DNA of 64,000 nucleotides. Source: Limnomonas spitsbergensis. Taxonomy: Eukaryota; Chlorophyta; Chlorophyceae; Chlamydomonadales. This document shows positions 1-11,700 of the stretch, in pieces. The stretch spans positions 1,764,501 through 1,828,500 of the forward strand of contig JAYJMM010000032.1 of the NCBI GenBank assembly GCA_037349105.1, in the 5' to 3' direction. Each line of letters begins with the position of its first letter. The stretch's first letter is position 1. A program made the position numbers and the translations under genes. Below the pieces are notes generated by a model. That model was given only the letters and a program-made list of their open reading frames with translations, was not told where the DNA came from and ran no database searches.

Positions 1-753
1 AGACATGAAGATGGTTGCAGGCCTGCAGGCAGCCCCCATGCATGCCCAGATGCCCCCCCTACTGGCCCCAAAGTAACCATGCATCCATGCAGCATGCATG
101 CATGCATATAAGTTAGGACTTGGACCGTGTAAAATGCTGTGGCAAAACAGCCAATGATTGATGCAGTCCCCCAACTCCTGATCTGTCCAAACAATAACAA
201 CTAACAACCCCAGTTTGTGGTTGCCATGCATAACTAATATCCCCTCAAATTTCCCCTTTGCCCTTCAAATCTGGCTGCAACCTCGCCTGATACCGTTGGT
301 ATGCAGAATTTGGCGACTTTGGCTCAGGGTTCCCCAGGTGAATCTGTCTGGAACTTCAGCGATGTCCTCTGTTCTATCGGACATGTTGTGTATACGTACT
401 ATCGCGTGGTTGCTGAATCCGCCCCCAAAGGCATCTAAGCCGCAAGTGTCCAGGGGTTGCATGGCCTGTCATGTCGCCCGGAAGGGCTGCAAAAAATTCC
501 TGCATGGTGAGTCGGATTGGAGCAGTATTGCCGTATCCGGAGCGGAGCAGCGATCTGCTCCGGATACGAAACAGCTTTTGCCGTATTTTGCTACCTTGGT
601 TGAAGGATTTCCATGCACATATGCAAGGTGAACAGGTGATGCCCACTGCCTAGCCACCACCTGAATCAGCAAGAGCGTGATTCTGGGCGGATAAATTGGT
701 AGGGCTGCAAATCCAGCCTTTTCAACCCTTCATTCCAGCTTTGTTAAGCCTTC
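1..753. other. No gene seen; TGCA-rich tract and one hairpin
   Basis: No frame here has family features or plausible exon structure. There is a short TGCA/CATG-rich tract near 75-110 and a perfect inverted repeat at 533-543 and 557-567 (GTATCCGGAGC against GCTCCGGATAC) that could form a small hairpin. The short frames on both strands look like chance. Confidence 0.6.
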
Positions 754-2310
754 ATGAGTTTGCAGCAGATAAATAGCTTCAGGTCAATGTCAGCAAGCCA
801 GAGGAATTGGAGTTTAGAAGCGCAGCGCCAACAGCTAACCCAGGTCTGCGTGTACGGCCCAGATAGGAAAGTGCTGAAACGTGTCCAAGAATTCAAGTTC
901 TTGGGCTTCATTCTGCACGAGAGCGGTAGCATAAAGAGGGCCCTGCAGGCTAGAGAAGCGCATTCAGCTGCCGCATTGCAGCGTGATCGCCACATGGCTG
1001 CCAGGGTGCGTCTGCGGCACCATCTGCCTAAGCGCACCCGGCTAGCGGCTGTCTATGCTGCACCAACGGCGAACTACGGCGATGTGATGTGGGCCACCGG
1101 TCACCTTTGACCGATGCACTCCCTAAGGGGCAGTCCCGCCTAATTCAGCACCTAGAGGATGTAGGAAGCCCAGCCCCTAAGGCGGCGGGGCTTCCTACAT
1201 CCGCTACTGCTGGGGGTCATGCGGGAGCTGCAGATTCAGCTGTTACAAGGAGCCTGGTAGCAGCACATGCTCCATTTCTACAACGCAGTGGTGGCACCGG
1301 CAGCATGGCAGGAAAGCTCATGACTCATGGCGGCAGCCATGGCGGCCGACCTGCAGCTTGCGGTTCGAACAGAACACTGGAGGGCGATCATGGTGCAGTC
1401 AGATGATGGGGGCACTAGAGGAGTTGGACGGGGAGCAGTTGTCCCCAGAATGTGACAGGCGGTCCTTGAACTGCAGCTGCTCCCTGTCCCAGAGGTGCTG
1501 CAGGTAGTGGATGCAGCCTACATGCAGGCACAGATGGAGACGACTGGTAGAAGAGACCCCAGGGACCCCACCACCGGGCATAGGTCTGCGGCCGCCTGCC
1601 ACATCTGGTTCCAGCCTACAGCGGGTGCAGTACTACATACTAGCACTTGCTGGAAGCTGCACCAGCAACAAGGCGTGTGCTTGTGTGCGCACCAACTTAT
1701 GTTGCGGCACGGTGCGGTTGACACGGCTGACACCAAAGGACGGCGTAGCGGTCAACAGCGTGAGACATGCTGCTGCTAGGGGTGCCGGGCTACGGGGTAT
1801 GGCGAGCATGTGGAGGATGCGCTGCATGTATACTTCCAGTGCCCTCGCTTCAAGGACTAGCTTAGAGAGACTGAAGGGTTGGGCGGGCCCCCCGGAGGGC
1901 GCCAAGAACTGTCATCAGTTGTACCGGAGCAGGGTGGAAGGCGCTGGCTTTTGTGGAGGTCGTGGTTGGCATCATCGAGGGCTAGTTTCTTGGTGAGATG
2001 GGAACTTGGTTTTTTTGGGGGGGGGGAGGTGGGTTCTTTTACTTTTTGTTCCTCTCTTGCTTTCTCCTGTCTTATGAATTTCCCCTTGTTCAGGCCTCCT
2101 CTCTTCAGGGGAGAGGAACCTTCGCAAAGCATTTTCTTTTGGGGGGGGGAGAGGTATATTGTTTCTCTTTTGTGCCCCCCTAATTATTTCCTTTCCCCTC
2201 TCGAATTTACTTTCTCTCCCAACCTCCTTGTTGGGATCCCACACGGCCTAAACTTTTTGAGCAGGGCCCAGAGGTGTTCAGTCATTGACCTGCTTTGCAC
2301 TCGCACAATA
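754..2310 (+). pseudogene. LINE-type ORF2 relic, copy 1 (RT C-terminal part to 3' tail)
   Basis: The frame at about 763-1100 contains FKFLGFILHESG and a downstream RLRHHLPKRTRLAAVYAAP stretch. This matches the region after the reverse-transcriptase domain of non-LTR retrotransposons. Further on, around 1797-1857, a YGEHVEDALHVYFQCP stretch fits the Cys/His knuckle near the ORF2 C-terminus. The frame is broken by stops and shifts. The copy ends in a T-rich, G-run-containing 3' region and the family tail (GAGCAGGGCCCAGAGGTG) at about 2258-2290. Copies at 27735-29055 and 36340-37145 share the same order of blocks. The 5' part (endonuclease, catalytic RT) is missing, so this is a 5'-truncated dead copy. 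LINE clade not resolved. Confidence 0.75.
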
Positions 2311-2364
2311 TAGATTTATGACCCTGGGTCATCAGGGCAGTAAATAGAGGAGGTTACACCTATC

Positions 2365-2445
2365 ACACCAGTTGTACCGGGGCAGGCTTGGGTGGGAGGC
2401 TCTGATTTTTGTTGAGGACATGAGTTGGCATTGTTGAGCGAGGGG
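2365..2445 (+). mobile_element. Short LINE ORF2 3' fragment
   Basis: This stretch (CACCAGTTGTACCGGGGCAG and on through TTGTTGAGGA) matches 1915-1983 in copy 1 and 36697-36775 in copy 3. It is a separate, further-truncated piece directly after copy 1. Confidence 0.55.
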
Positions 2446-2447
2446 GA

Positions 2448-2640
2448 GGGGCAAAAAATAAAGTCAAACTCCCCATCATAAAAAAAATGTCTAACCCTGG
2501 CTACCCCCCACCCCTTGCCTCCGGAACCTAGTAAAACCTTAATTTCTCAGTCAAAATCAGAATTGAAGGGAGCGGGGTAAATTTCAATCAGCTCATCAGT
2601 GCGCTTATAATGGTGTCGATGAATATAGATGGTTCACAAA
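2448..2640. repeat. Dispersed repeat, copy A
   Basis: A stretch with GCCTCCGGAACC, then TTTCTCAGTCAAAATCAGAA and CAGCTCATCAGTGCGCTT, is matched by 3957-4135 (CCGTCTCCGGAACC, ATCTCAGTCAAAATTC, AGCTCGTCAAGGCGCTT). No coding content seen. Confidence 0.55.
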
Positions 2641-2755
2641 TGTCAAGCGGTGAAACAAAAGAATAAACCATTGCTCTAGCTACCACCTGCCAGCTACCTA
2701 TCCTCGCTAGAGACCAGAAGGCTCCAGAAACGAGAGGACTCACGCATGAGTGGCA

Positions 2756-3523
2756 TCAAATATCATCTAACTTGAGCGTGCTGATGTACTGCTGCAGAAG
2801 CCTGGTCTTCTGCTTCTTGGGGAGCTGCTTGCCTACCCCCCCCTTAGATTCGTCAGTGCTGATGGCATATCTCGTCACATCTGCCTCCATCAGCTCCTGA
2901 CCAGGGTGGGCTGACTCCATGTGATGTAGGAAGTGATAGCTCCATACATAAGGGCGAATGGCACCCGCGATACTCCTGCAGATGGTGCAAGCCACTGATC
3001 TGTTGGTGCAAGCATTGTGGGCAGAACCCCTCTCAGCAGCCGCATATGACATCTTGTCCTTCAGGGGGCAGCGACACACTCGACTGCTAGCGTGCCGCTG
3101 GTAGAGCCTCTGCCCAAGTCCGTTTTGCACAGGCCTGATGTCCTGTCGTCACACACAATGCCACAGAACTAAGCCGCATGCCTCAGCACCACTTGGCTCA
3201 AAGCTACAGGCTTCCCCATATTGGCGCAGCACGATGTGCGCTCCGACGTGCAACCGCATAGCTTGAGCTTGGTTATCCTCCCACAGCCATGCACCTTGCA
3301 CACCGTCGACGCATCCCCAGCTACTAGTGGTCCATATTATTGTTGAGCAGCCTCCAACTCTCGGGGGGGGGTCATCGCAAAGTGGCCAGGGCTTGGCATC
3401 ACCGCCCCTGTACGGGAACTCAGCTGACATGCTCAAGCTGTGGCTAGAAGCTGGTGGAAGCTGACCAGGGATCCCCACTAGCTGGGCTAGCAGGCAGCTG
3501 AAGATGACGTCAAGTGTGGACAC
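2756..3523 (-). pseudogene. Transposon-derived ORF with BED/C2H2-like zinc finger, one in-frame stop
   Basis: A single minus-strand frame of about 250 codons is interrupted only by one TGA near 3149-3151. The C-terminal half carries CTIC, then YHFLHHMESAHP about 12 residues later. This C-x2-C-x(n)-H-x(n)-H spacing and the H-x(n)-HP ending resemble BED or related zinc fingers seen at the ends of transposase and retroelement proteins. A basic KKQKTR segment follows. The two halves are in the same frame, so this reads as a recently inactivated transposon ORF rather than chance. I could not assign a superfamily and saw no catalytic triad. Confidence 0.5.
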
Positions 3524-3689
3524 CTTTCACGTTGCAATGATGCCCTGAGAAGGGGAGGCTGACTTAGCAAAGGGGATGGCCCTGTGGGCTGGCACCTTTT
3601 TTATGATGCATATCTGTAGCAAATGAGTAAATGACAGTAGGAATGCAACGGTGAAGCCAACGTCTCAATCTGATGTTTAAATAAAAGAT

Positions 3690-4135
3690 ATTGAAATTTC
3701 CAAAGAAGCCATTTTTACCCCCCTTCCAATCCCCTCCCCCCCCCCACCTTTGACCCTCCATAACTCCCTGGGCCAAAAACAAATTTAAGACCAGATATGG
3801 AAAGCTCTCGTCAAGCTCTACAACTGTCGATGATGGGGTGTATTCAGTTTTTGCCCCCCCCCCCCCCCCTTCTCGTTGTTGAGGCCTAGTTTGTTGCTTT
3901 TCTTTGCCTTCTTGGGGAATAGGCTTGAGATGGCCAGGGATACTTTGGGCCGAGGGGGGGCAGAAATAAAAGATGGGGATCCCATGCCCGAATATAAAAT
4001 CGAGCGACCAAGCCTACCACCCACCACCTACCGTCTCCGGAACCAATTGAAATTCAAATATCTCAGTCAAAATTCAAAATTATAGGGCATGTAAGGGGTG
4101 TTATTTGATCAGCTCGTCAAGGCGCTTCTACCGGT
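3690..4135. repeat. Dispersed repeat, composite copy B
   Basis: The 3703-3860 part (CTCCATAACTCCCTGGGCCA, AGCTCTCGTCAAGCTCTAC, then a C-run) is repeated at 4650-4825. The 3957-4135 part matches 2448-2640. Together these look like nested or composite remnants of one repetitive element. No gene seen. Confidence 0.5.
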
Positions 4136-4164
4136 ATATTTAAATTCGTTAGGTGATGACAATG

Positions 4165-4330
4165 CATGTCAACAGCTTGGCCGACAGTCAATTTGTGTAC
4201 TGGGCTCAGCTAGGCTATTGAGTACCGACTAATGCTCGCTAGCGATCACGATTCATGCCAACAGTCAATTTGGGTACTGAGCTCAGTCAGGCCATTGACT
4301 ACCGACTCCTGCTCGCTAGCGATCACATGT
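4165..4330. repeat. Two-copy tandem duplication, about 85 bp
   Basis: GACAGTCAATTTGTGTACTG ... GCTCGCTAGCGATCAC at 4180-4250 is followed directly by a diverged copy at 4260-4326. Both copies contain CTCGCTAGCGATCAC. Confidence 0.6.
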
Positions 4331-4649
4331 TTCTAGAAGGCAGATGGCCTGGATGGCGGTGGCAATGCGCTGGCATCAGCCTTCATCTTGGCCATGAGAT
4401 CCCTCGCTCACTGCCTTCTTCTTCTCCCTCAGCGGGACCTCTTTGCCCCCTACTCCCTCTAATTCCTCCTTCTAAGGCTAGCTCACCTGGTTTCGGGGTG
4501 TATTTGTCCAAAGGAGCCAAACCCTCAGTGTGGGGGGCAGGGGGTCATGTGGTAATTCAAGCAACATTTTAGGATATGAATGGGCTCCTGTTGGCAAGAA
4601 CACAGAGGTGCCGCTGCCAGCCTCAACAGACCTCCAGGAAAAAAAATAC

Positions 4650-4825
4650 GAGGTTTTCCAAATATTGGATTTTTGGGAGACCACCCACCCACTCACCCAG
4701 CCCAACTTTGCCCCCTCATATCTCCCACCCCCCTGGGCCAACAAATGCTTTTAAAATAGCTATGGAATGCTCTCGTCAAGCTCTGCAGAAAAGGGGCATG
4801 GGGTCATTGTTTTGTTTTTGCCCCC
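4650..4825. repeat. Dispersed repeat, copy C
   Basis: It matches 3703-3860 over CCTGGGCCAA, GGAATGCTCTCGTCAAGCTC and the following TTTTTGCCCCCC run. Confidence 0.5.
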
Positions 4826-5004
4826 CCTCGCTTTGGGCTGCATTTTCCTTCTTGGTGGGGATTTCTTTCTCCTTTGTGTTCTTCTCCCTCTTTCCCTCTT
4901 ACCTCAAGTTCCTTTTCTTCTCTCTCAACGGACACTTGGGCGCCCACACGGCCGAGCCTTTTTCAGCATGGCCCAGAGGTGTAATGTCATTGACCTATCA
5001 CCCC
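4826..5004 (+). mobile_element. LINE 3'-tail fragment
   Basis: T/C-rich 3' region ending GGGCGCCCACACGGCCGAGC and CCCAGAGGTGTAATGTCATT. This is the same 3' terminus as in LINE copies 1 and 3. No ORF2 sequence precedes it, so it is a severely 5'-truncated insertion. Confidence 0.65.
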
Positions 5005-5718
5005 AAACATGCCCTACACACTGTCACAGTTCACACCTGCAGCGGCTGGAGTATGACGAAGCTTGCCTGCCAAAGCACGTGCAACAAACGCTTGGGGTTA
5101 AGTGCTAGCAATGTCTACCACTACGTTTCACCAGCCTTATCAACGATTTCCCAGCACCCTTCTCTGAGGTAGCTAGACCACGCTCATCCACCAAGAGCCT
5201 GCCCATGCATGGCAGTGACTCCCCTGCCTATGATACGAATGAGAGGGCCCCAACATGCTAATAGGAACATCGGCACTGCAGACTAGGTGCTGCATTCCTC
5301 ACAGTCACTCTCGGCCTCTCCCGACCACGCCCGACTTGTTGTGACTGCGTAACGCACGACGAAGGGCATCAGTCTCGAGTTCTGAGCATCAGTGTGGAAG
5401 TCCGTACCGGAATTCGTCAAAAATATGCCGATCCCCTAAGCCGGATCCCCTGATGTCGATGTGCCGTATTCATCGTGTCACCAAAGCAGGTGGAAAACTA
5501 CTGAAGTTGTCTGCCTCTCTTCCTCTTCAGCCACGTATCCGTGCCACGACTCTTGATTTGGCGAGCATCAGACTCCCGCAGATGTGAAGGGATGCAAGCT
5601 AGGGCTGAGCAGATTATCTTCCACGCCTGCAACCCCTATAATTATCCAACCTGATTGATCGAGCTTCACTACTTTGACTTCCACTGCCCGCATACATACT
5701 TTTGAACGATAGAGGAAG
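5005..5718. promoter_or_regulatory. Upstream flank of the CDPK gene
   Basis: Contains the presumed promoter and 5' UTR of the CDPK gene. No recognisable TATA box or transcription start could be fixed. An in-frame TAG at 5710-5712, three codons before the ATG, bounds the reading frame. Confidence 0.35.
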
Positions 5719-8700
5719 ATGTCTACTGCACTCTACGGCGAACCGTTAGAGGAAACCAAGAGCCTCACGCATCGTCTCTCGAACAAGCTCTCCGTGTCTT
5801 TAAGCTCGATAGTTTCCCGACTTAGTTCGAAAGATATTGACAAGAACTTCTCCAGGTGCAGTCCCAGGAGCGTCAGTGTTGCGCGAGACATCTTCTGGGG
5901 CAGGGCGGACGGCAAGGTCGAGGAAAAGTGAGCTTGGCGGGGGCTTCAGGAGGGATGACCATAGAAGGACATGCTCTAGTTCACTTAGGAAACCAGCATC
6001 ATATGTCGAATAAAACTCCCGTCTATGCAAGCGCCCCCTGTGTGTGTCTTATGTTGTGTCAGTTCCACGGCTGCACGCATGCTGCCTGGTGTTTTGAGCA
6101 TGAGTCCCATGCTCATGAGCCCAGTACTTCTGGCCACCAGTAGTAGGGATTGGGGCAATCCTGAGTCTGCAGCACTGATGAAGGCATCTGACAGTATCTT
6201 TTGAAATATCAGGTTTTTCATGCGGGTCCCATCATGGCGTTGCCGCTTGTCCCATTCTTTCGTTGCATGTTTCAATATGTTGCATGGCAATATGTACTTA
6301 ACAACCTCGCATGAAGAAGCAAAGCCCTGCTTGTTTCCTCTCATGCGCTTCTCCGCCCAATTGTTGCATCTGTGGCCAGCCTGGCTGACCTTTGTGTCAT
6401 CACTCACGCATAGCTTGATCCACCTTGTTTATTTGATCCATTTGACCATCATGAACATGTGCCTCCGCTACTTGTCAGCATGGTGGGACAAACCCATGAG
6501 CATGCAGGTGCCCATGCAGCCTCCCAAGCTCTATACGCATTGCATGCATCCTATATTCATACTCCATGCCTACCAGGCCACTGATGTGCACTGAGCACCC
6601 TTCGCAGCCTTGGCTCGGACCTTTGGGGTTTATGGGTTTGCATGCCCTCAGCGCGGCTGCTCTAGGCATTGGGTGTGCACGAGGCAGACGGGATGAAGAG
6701 GCACCACTGAGTGCCTGCATTCCTAAAAGCAATGACCTGGGAGGGAGCCCGGGTGAGAGAGTCGTTGAGATCTCTTTCCCTTCATGAGGCTTAGACACCA
6801 TTATGGCACCACGACCTTGGCATTAAGGTGGATTGTTGGATCTATCGAGTGCATGGGGGGGGCCAAGAGATGCCAGTGACACGCAGTTGGAACATAATGC
6901 CTCCGTTAACAAGATGGAGCTTCACCTAAAACCTGGCTACGAAACCGCCTGCGGCCATGGGGGCTTGGTGCATCAAGCCCTTCTGCCTAGGCTACTAGAT
7001 GTAGGCCCGTCAATGTTCGGTGCTCATCAGGCCAGTGGTGGCTGCACAGTGGTATGGTGCACTTGTATACCAAAACAGTTAAAACCTATTCCCTAAACCC
7101 TTGGTATGGTGCACTGTTAAACCTAACACTGGACAATTAGGGTATAATGACACGGTTGTGACTTGTCCACTCCAGGTACCACTTATATGAAGAAATTGGG
7201 AGAGGAGCATTCGGCATTTGCCGCAAGGCCACGGTGAGTGCCCTGATGGTGGTACCTAGGTCCACATGGTGAGTGCCCTCATCGTGGTACCTAGGTCCTG
7301 AGGTTAGCCACACTGGGGTGCGGAGCTCCTTCCTTCCTCTCGCACGGATTTGATCCTGAACATCTTAAACAGCCTTTCACCTTGTACACATGTCTTCATT
7401 CCTGTATCTCGCCCTCCCTCAGGGCGCCGAGCCGCTGCCGTATCTCATTCAGTTCCTCACCTAGATCCTCGTACCCAGCCCCCTCTCCCCTCCCCCTTCC
7501 CCCCTCCCCACCTCATAACTGCCACCTCCTTACAAGGCCCGAAGGCACCTCCATCAGTCCATCTCGTTGCCATGGAGATTCTATCTGTGCCCGGCATGTT
7601 CCGTACTTTGTTCAAACATTGCTCTGTTCCTGGCAAGACCTAAAATAATCTAATTACATGACGCTGCTCATCATTAAAACTTTATGTTCCCCATGTGACC
7701 ATCCAATATGAGTTATATGACTGCATGAGGCCCCAGACTCTTTGACCTGCCTCCTGCCTGCTGTGACTTCCCCTGTTGCAACTCATCCCCTTGTGCCCCC
7801 TCACCGGCTGGTCTCCTTGTCAGGACAAGACCACGGGCCGAGACCTGTGCTGCAAGACCATTGACAAAGGCTGCTTATCGGCACATCAGCTCAAGGAGGT
7901 CAAACATGAGGTGGGAGCAAGGAGGAAATGAGATCCAGGGCAATGGCCTGAAACCTTCATTTCAGGGCTTGGGGTCAGGCTTGGGGTTGAGGATACAGAT
8001 TTCAGTTCAGGGCTGGAAGTGAGGGTCAACAGCTTAAGTCCAGGGTCAAGGGTCAAGGGTCTAGGGTCCAGGGTCTAGGGTCAAGGGCTACACCTGGAGT
8101 TCACTCATACCGGGCAATAGAATAAGGGTTAACAGATTTCGTTCGACAGCCTAAGTTCACAAATTCTGAGCTATAGGTCAACAGCTTGGGTTCACTAAAT
8201 CATGATTTTAGTTTCAGGTTACTGTTGATGTTGAGCAGTGCCCAGGAGCAGGTCTCACGGACAGGCCGGTCCCACATGTGTAGCGTTGGCCTGGCGTGTG
8301 CACCGTGTTATACCTTTTCGGGGCATGCATGCCATGCAAGCAAGCATGCCATGCAAGCAAGCATGAGGGACATGCATGGGCCGATGGTGCAAGACAAGAA
8401 TAATTTGCTTCAGTATTGCTGCTCGCCCTTCAATAAACAATGTAAATTCCGCTGAAAAAATGTATTCATGGTTCTACGATGTTTGCCGCTGCCCTCAGAC
8501 AGGGCAGTTCAAACCTCAATACTTAAGTCTGCACCCTTATCTCTGCACGCATATCGCTGCTCCCAGGCCGAGGTGATGCTGCACCTGAGAGGGCATGCCA
8601 ACGTCATCACCATGTGAGTGCTGCTGGATCCTGGTTTGGGGTGCAGGGTGTTGGTTTACCTGGGAGCCCATGCTGCAGGTTTCGGAAGTTGTCATTGATT

Positions 8701-11700
8701 GTCTATACTAGATAACTTGGTCTAGATAGTCCTCAAATTTTCTGTTCCAGTTTTAGCTCAGCATTTCATGTGATGGAATCTATGCTAGGTGAATGCTATC
8801 GAAGATAAAAGCTGTCTTAACAATAGGGCATGAAAAACCCAGCATCTGCACTGCACCGAAATCAAAACCCTAGACAATAAATTAGCCAGTGTGGCGGGCC
8901 TTGCCTGACACCCCCTCTCCCCTCCCCCTCACCTTGCCTGACACCCCCTCTCCCCTCCCCCTCACCTTGCCTGACACCCCCTCTCCCCTCCCCCTCACCT
9001 TGCCTGACACCCCCTCTCCCCTCCCCCTCACCTTGCCTGACACCCCCTCTCCCCCCCACTCACCTTGCCTAACACCCCCTCTCCCCTCCCCCTCACCTTG
9101 CCTGACACTCCCTCTCCCCTCCCCATCACCTTGCCTGACACCCCCTCTCCTCTCCCCCTCACCTTGCCTGACACCCCCTCTCCCCCCCCCCTCAACTTGC
9201 CTGACACCCCCTCTCCCCTCCCCCTCACCTTGCCTGACACCCCCTCTCCCCCCCCCCTCACCTTGCCTGACACCCCCTCTCCCCCCCCCCTCACCTTGCC
9301 TGACACCCCCTCTCCCCTCCCCCTCACCTTGCCTGACACCCCCTCTCCCCCCCCCCCTCACCTTGCCTGACACCCCCTCTCCCCTCCCTCTCCCCTTGCC
9401 TGACAACCCCTCTCCCCCCCCCCTCACCTTGCCTGACACCCCCTCTCCCCCCCCCCTCACCTTGCCTGACACCCCCTCTCCCCCCCCCTCACCTTGCCTG
9501 ACACCCCCTCTCCCCCCCCCTCACCTTTCCTGACAACCCCTCTCCCCCCCCCTCACCTTGCCTGACACCCCCTCTTCCCTCCCCCCCACCTTGCCTGACA
9601 CCCCCTCTCCCCTCCCCCTCACCTTGCCTGACACCCCCTCTCCCCTCCCCCTCACCTTGCCTGACAACCCCTCTCCCCCCCCTCACCTTGCCTGACACCC
9701 CCTCTCCCCTCCCCCTCACCTTGCCTGACACCCCCTCTCCCCCCCCCCTCACCTTGCCTGACACCCCCTCTCCCCTCCCCCTCACCTTGCCTGACACCCC
9801 CTCTCCCCCCCCCCTCACCTTGCCTGACACCCCCTCTCCCCTCCCCCTCACCTTGCCTGACAACCCCTCTCCCCTCCCCCTCACCTTGCCTGACAACCCC
9901 TCTCCCCTCCCCCTCACCTTGCCTGACACCCCCTCTCCCCTCCCCCTCACCTTGCCTGACACCCCCTCTCCCCTCCCCCTCACCTTGCCTGACACCCCCT
10001 CTCCCCCCCCCCCCTCACCTTGCCTGACACCCCCTCTCCCCTCCCCCTCAACTTGCCTGACACCCCCTCTCCCCCCCCCCCCCCCTCACCTTGCCTGACA
10101 CCCCCTCTCCCCTCCCCCTCACCTTGCCTGACACCCCCTCTCCCCTCCCCCTCACCTTGCCTGACAACTCCTCTCCCCCCTCCCCCTCACCTTGCCTGAC
10201 ACCCCTTCTCCCCCCCCCCTCACCTTGCCTGACACCCCCTCTCCCCCCCCCTCACCTTGCCTGACACCCCTTCTCCCCTCCCCCTCACCTTGCCTGACAC
10301 CCCCTCTCCCTCCCCCCTCACCTTGCCTGACACCCCTTCTCCCCTCCCCCTCACCTTGCCTGACAACTTCTCCCCCTCCCCCCCACCTTGCCTGTCACCC
10401 CTTCTCCCCTCCCCCTCACCTTGCCTGACACCCCCTCTCCCCCCCCCCCTCACCTTGCCTGACACCCCCTCTCCCCTCCCCCTCACCTTGCCTGACACCC
10501 CCTCTCCCCTCCCCCTCACCCTGCCTGACACCCCCTCTCCCCTCCCCCTCACCTTGCCTGACACCCCCTCTCCCCCCCCTCCCCCTCACCTTGCCTGACA
10601 CCCCCTCTCCCCTCCCCCTCACCTTGCCTGACACTCCCTCTCCCCTCCCCCTCACCTTGCCTGACAACCCCTCTCCCCCCCCCCCCCCTCACCTTGCCTG
10701 ACACCCCCTCTCCCCTCCCACTCACCTTGCCTGACACTCCCTCTCCCCTCCCCCTCACCTTGCCTGACACCCCCTCTCCCCCCCCCCTCACCTTGCCTGA
10801 CACCCCCTCCCCCCTCCCCCTCACCTTGCCTGACACCCCCTCTCCCCTCCCCCTCACCTTGCCTGACACCCCCTCTCCCCTCCCCCTCACCTTGCCTGAC
10901 ACTCCCTCTCCCCTCCCCATCACCTTGCCTGACACCCCCTCTCCTCTCCCCCTCACCTTGCCTGACACCCCCTCTCCCCCCCCCCTCACCTTGCCTGACA
11001 CCCCCTCTCCCCTCCCCCTCACCTTGCCTGACACCCCCTCTCCCCTCCCCCTCACCTTGCCTGACACCCCCTCTCCCCCCCCCTCACCTTGCCTGACACC
11101 CCCTCTCCCCTCCCCCTCACCTTGCCTGACACCCCCTCTCCCCCCCCCCTCACCTTGCCTGACACCCCCTCTCCCCTCCCTCTCCCCTTGCCTGACAACC
11201 CCTCTCCCCCCCCCCCTCACCTTGCCTGACACCCCCTCTCCCCCCCCCCTCACCTTGCCTGACACCCCCTCTCCCCCCCCCTCACCTTGCCTGACACCCC
11301 CTCTCCCCCCCCCTCACCTTTCCTGACAACCCCTCTCCCCCCCCCTCACCTTGCCTGACACCCCCTCTTCCCTCCCCCCCACCTTGCCTGACACCCCCTC
11401 TCCCCTCCCCCTCACCTTGCCTGACACCCCCTCTCCCCTCCCCCTCACCTTGCCTGACAACCCCTCTCCCCCCCCCTCACCTTGCCTGACACCCCCTCTC
11501 CCCTCCCCCTCACCTTGCCTGACACCCCCTCTCCCCCCCCCCCTCACCTTGCCTGACACCCCCTCTCCCCTCCCCCTCACCTTGCCTGACACCCCCTCTC
11601 CCCCCCCCCCCTCACCTTGCCTGACACCCCCTCTCCCCTCCCCCTCACCTTGCCTGACAACCCCTCTCCCCTCCCCCTCACCTTGCCTGACAACCCCTCT

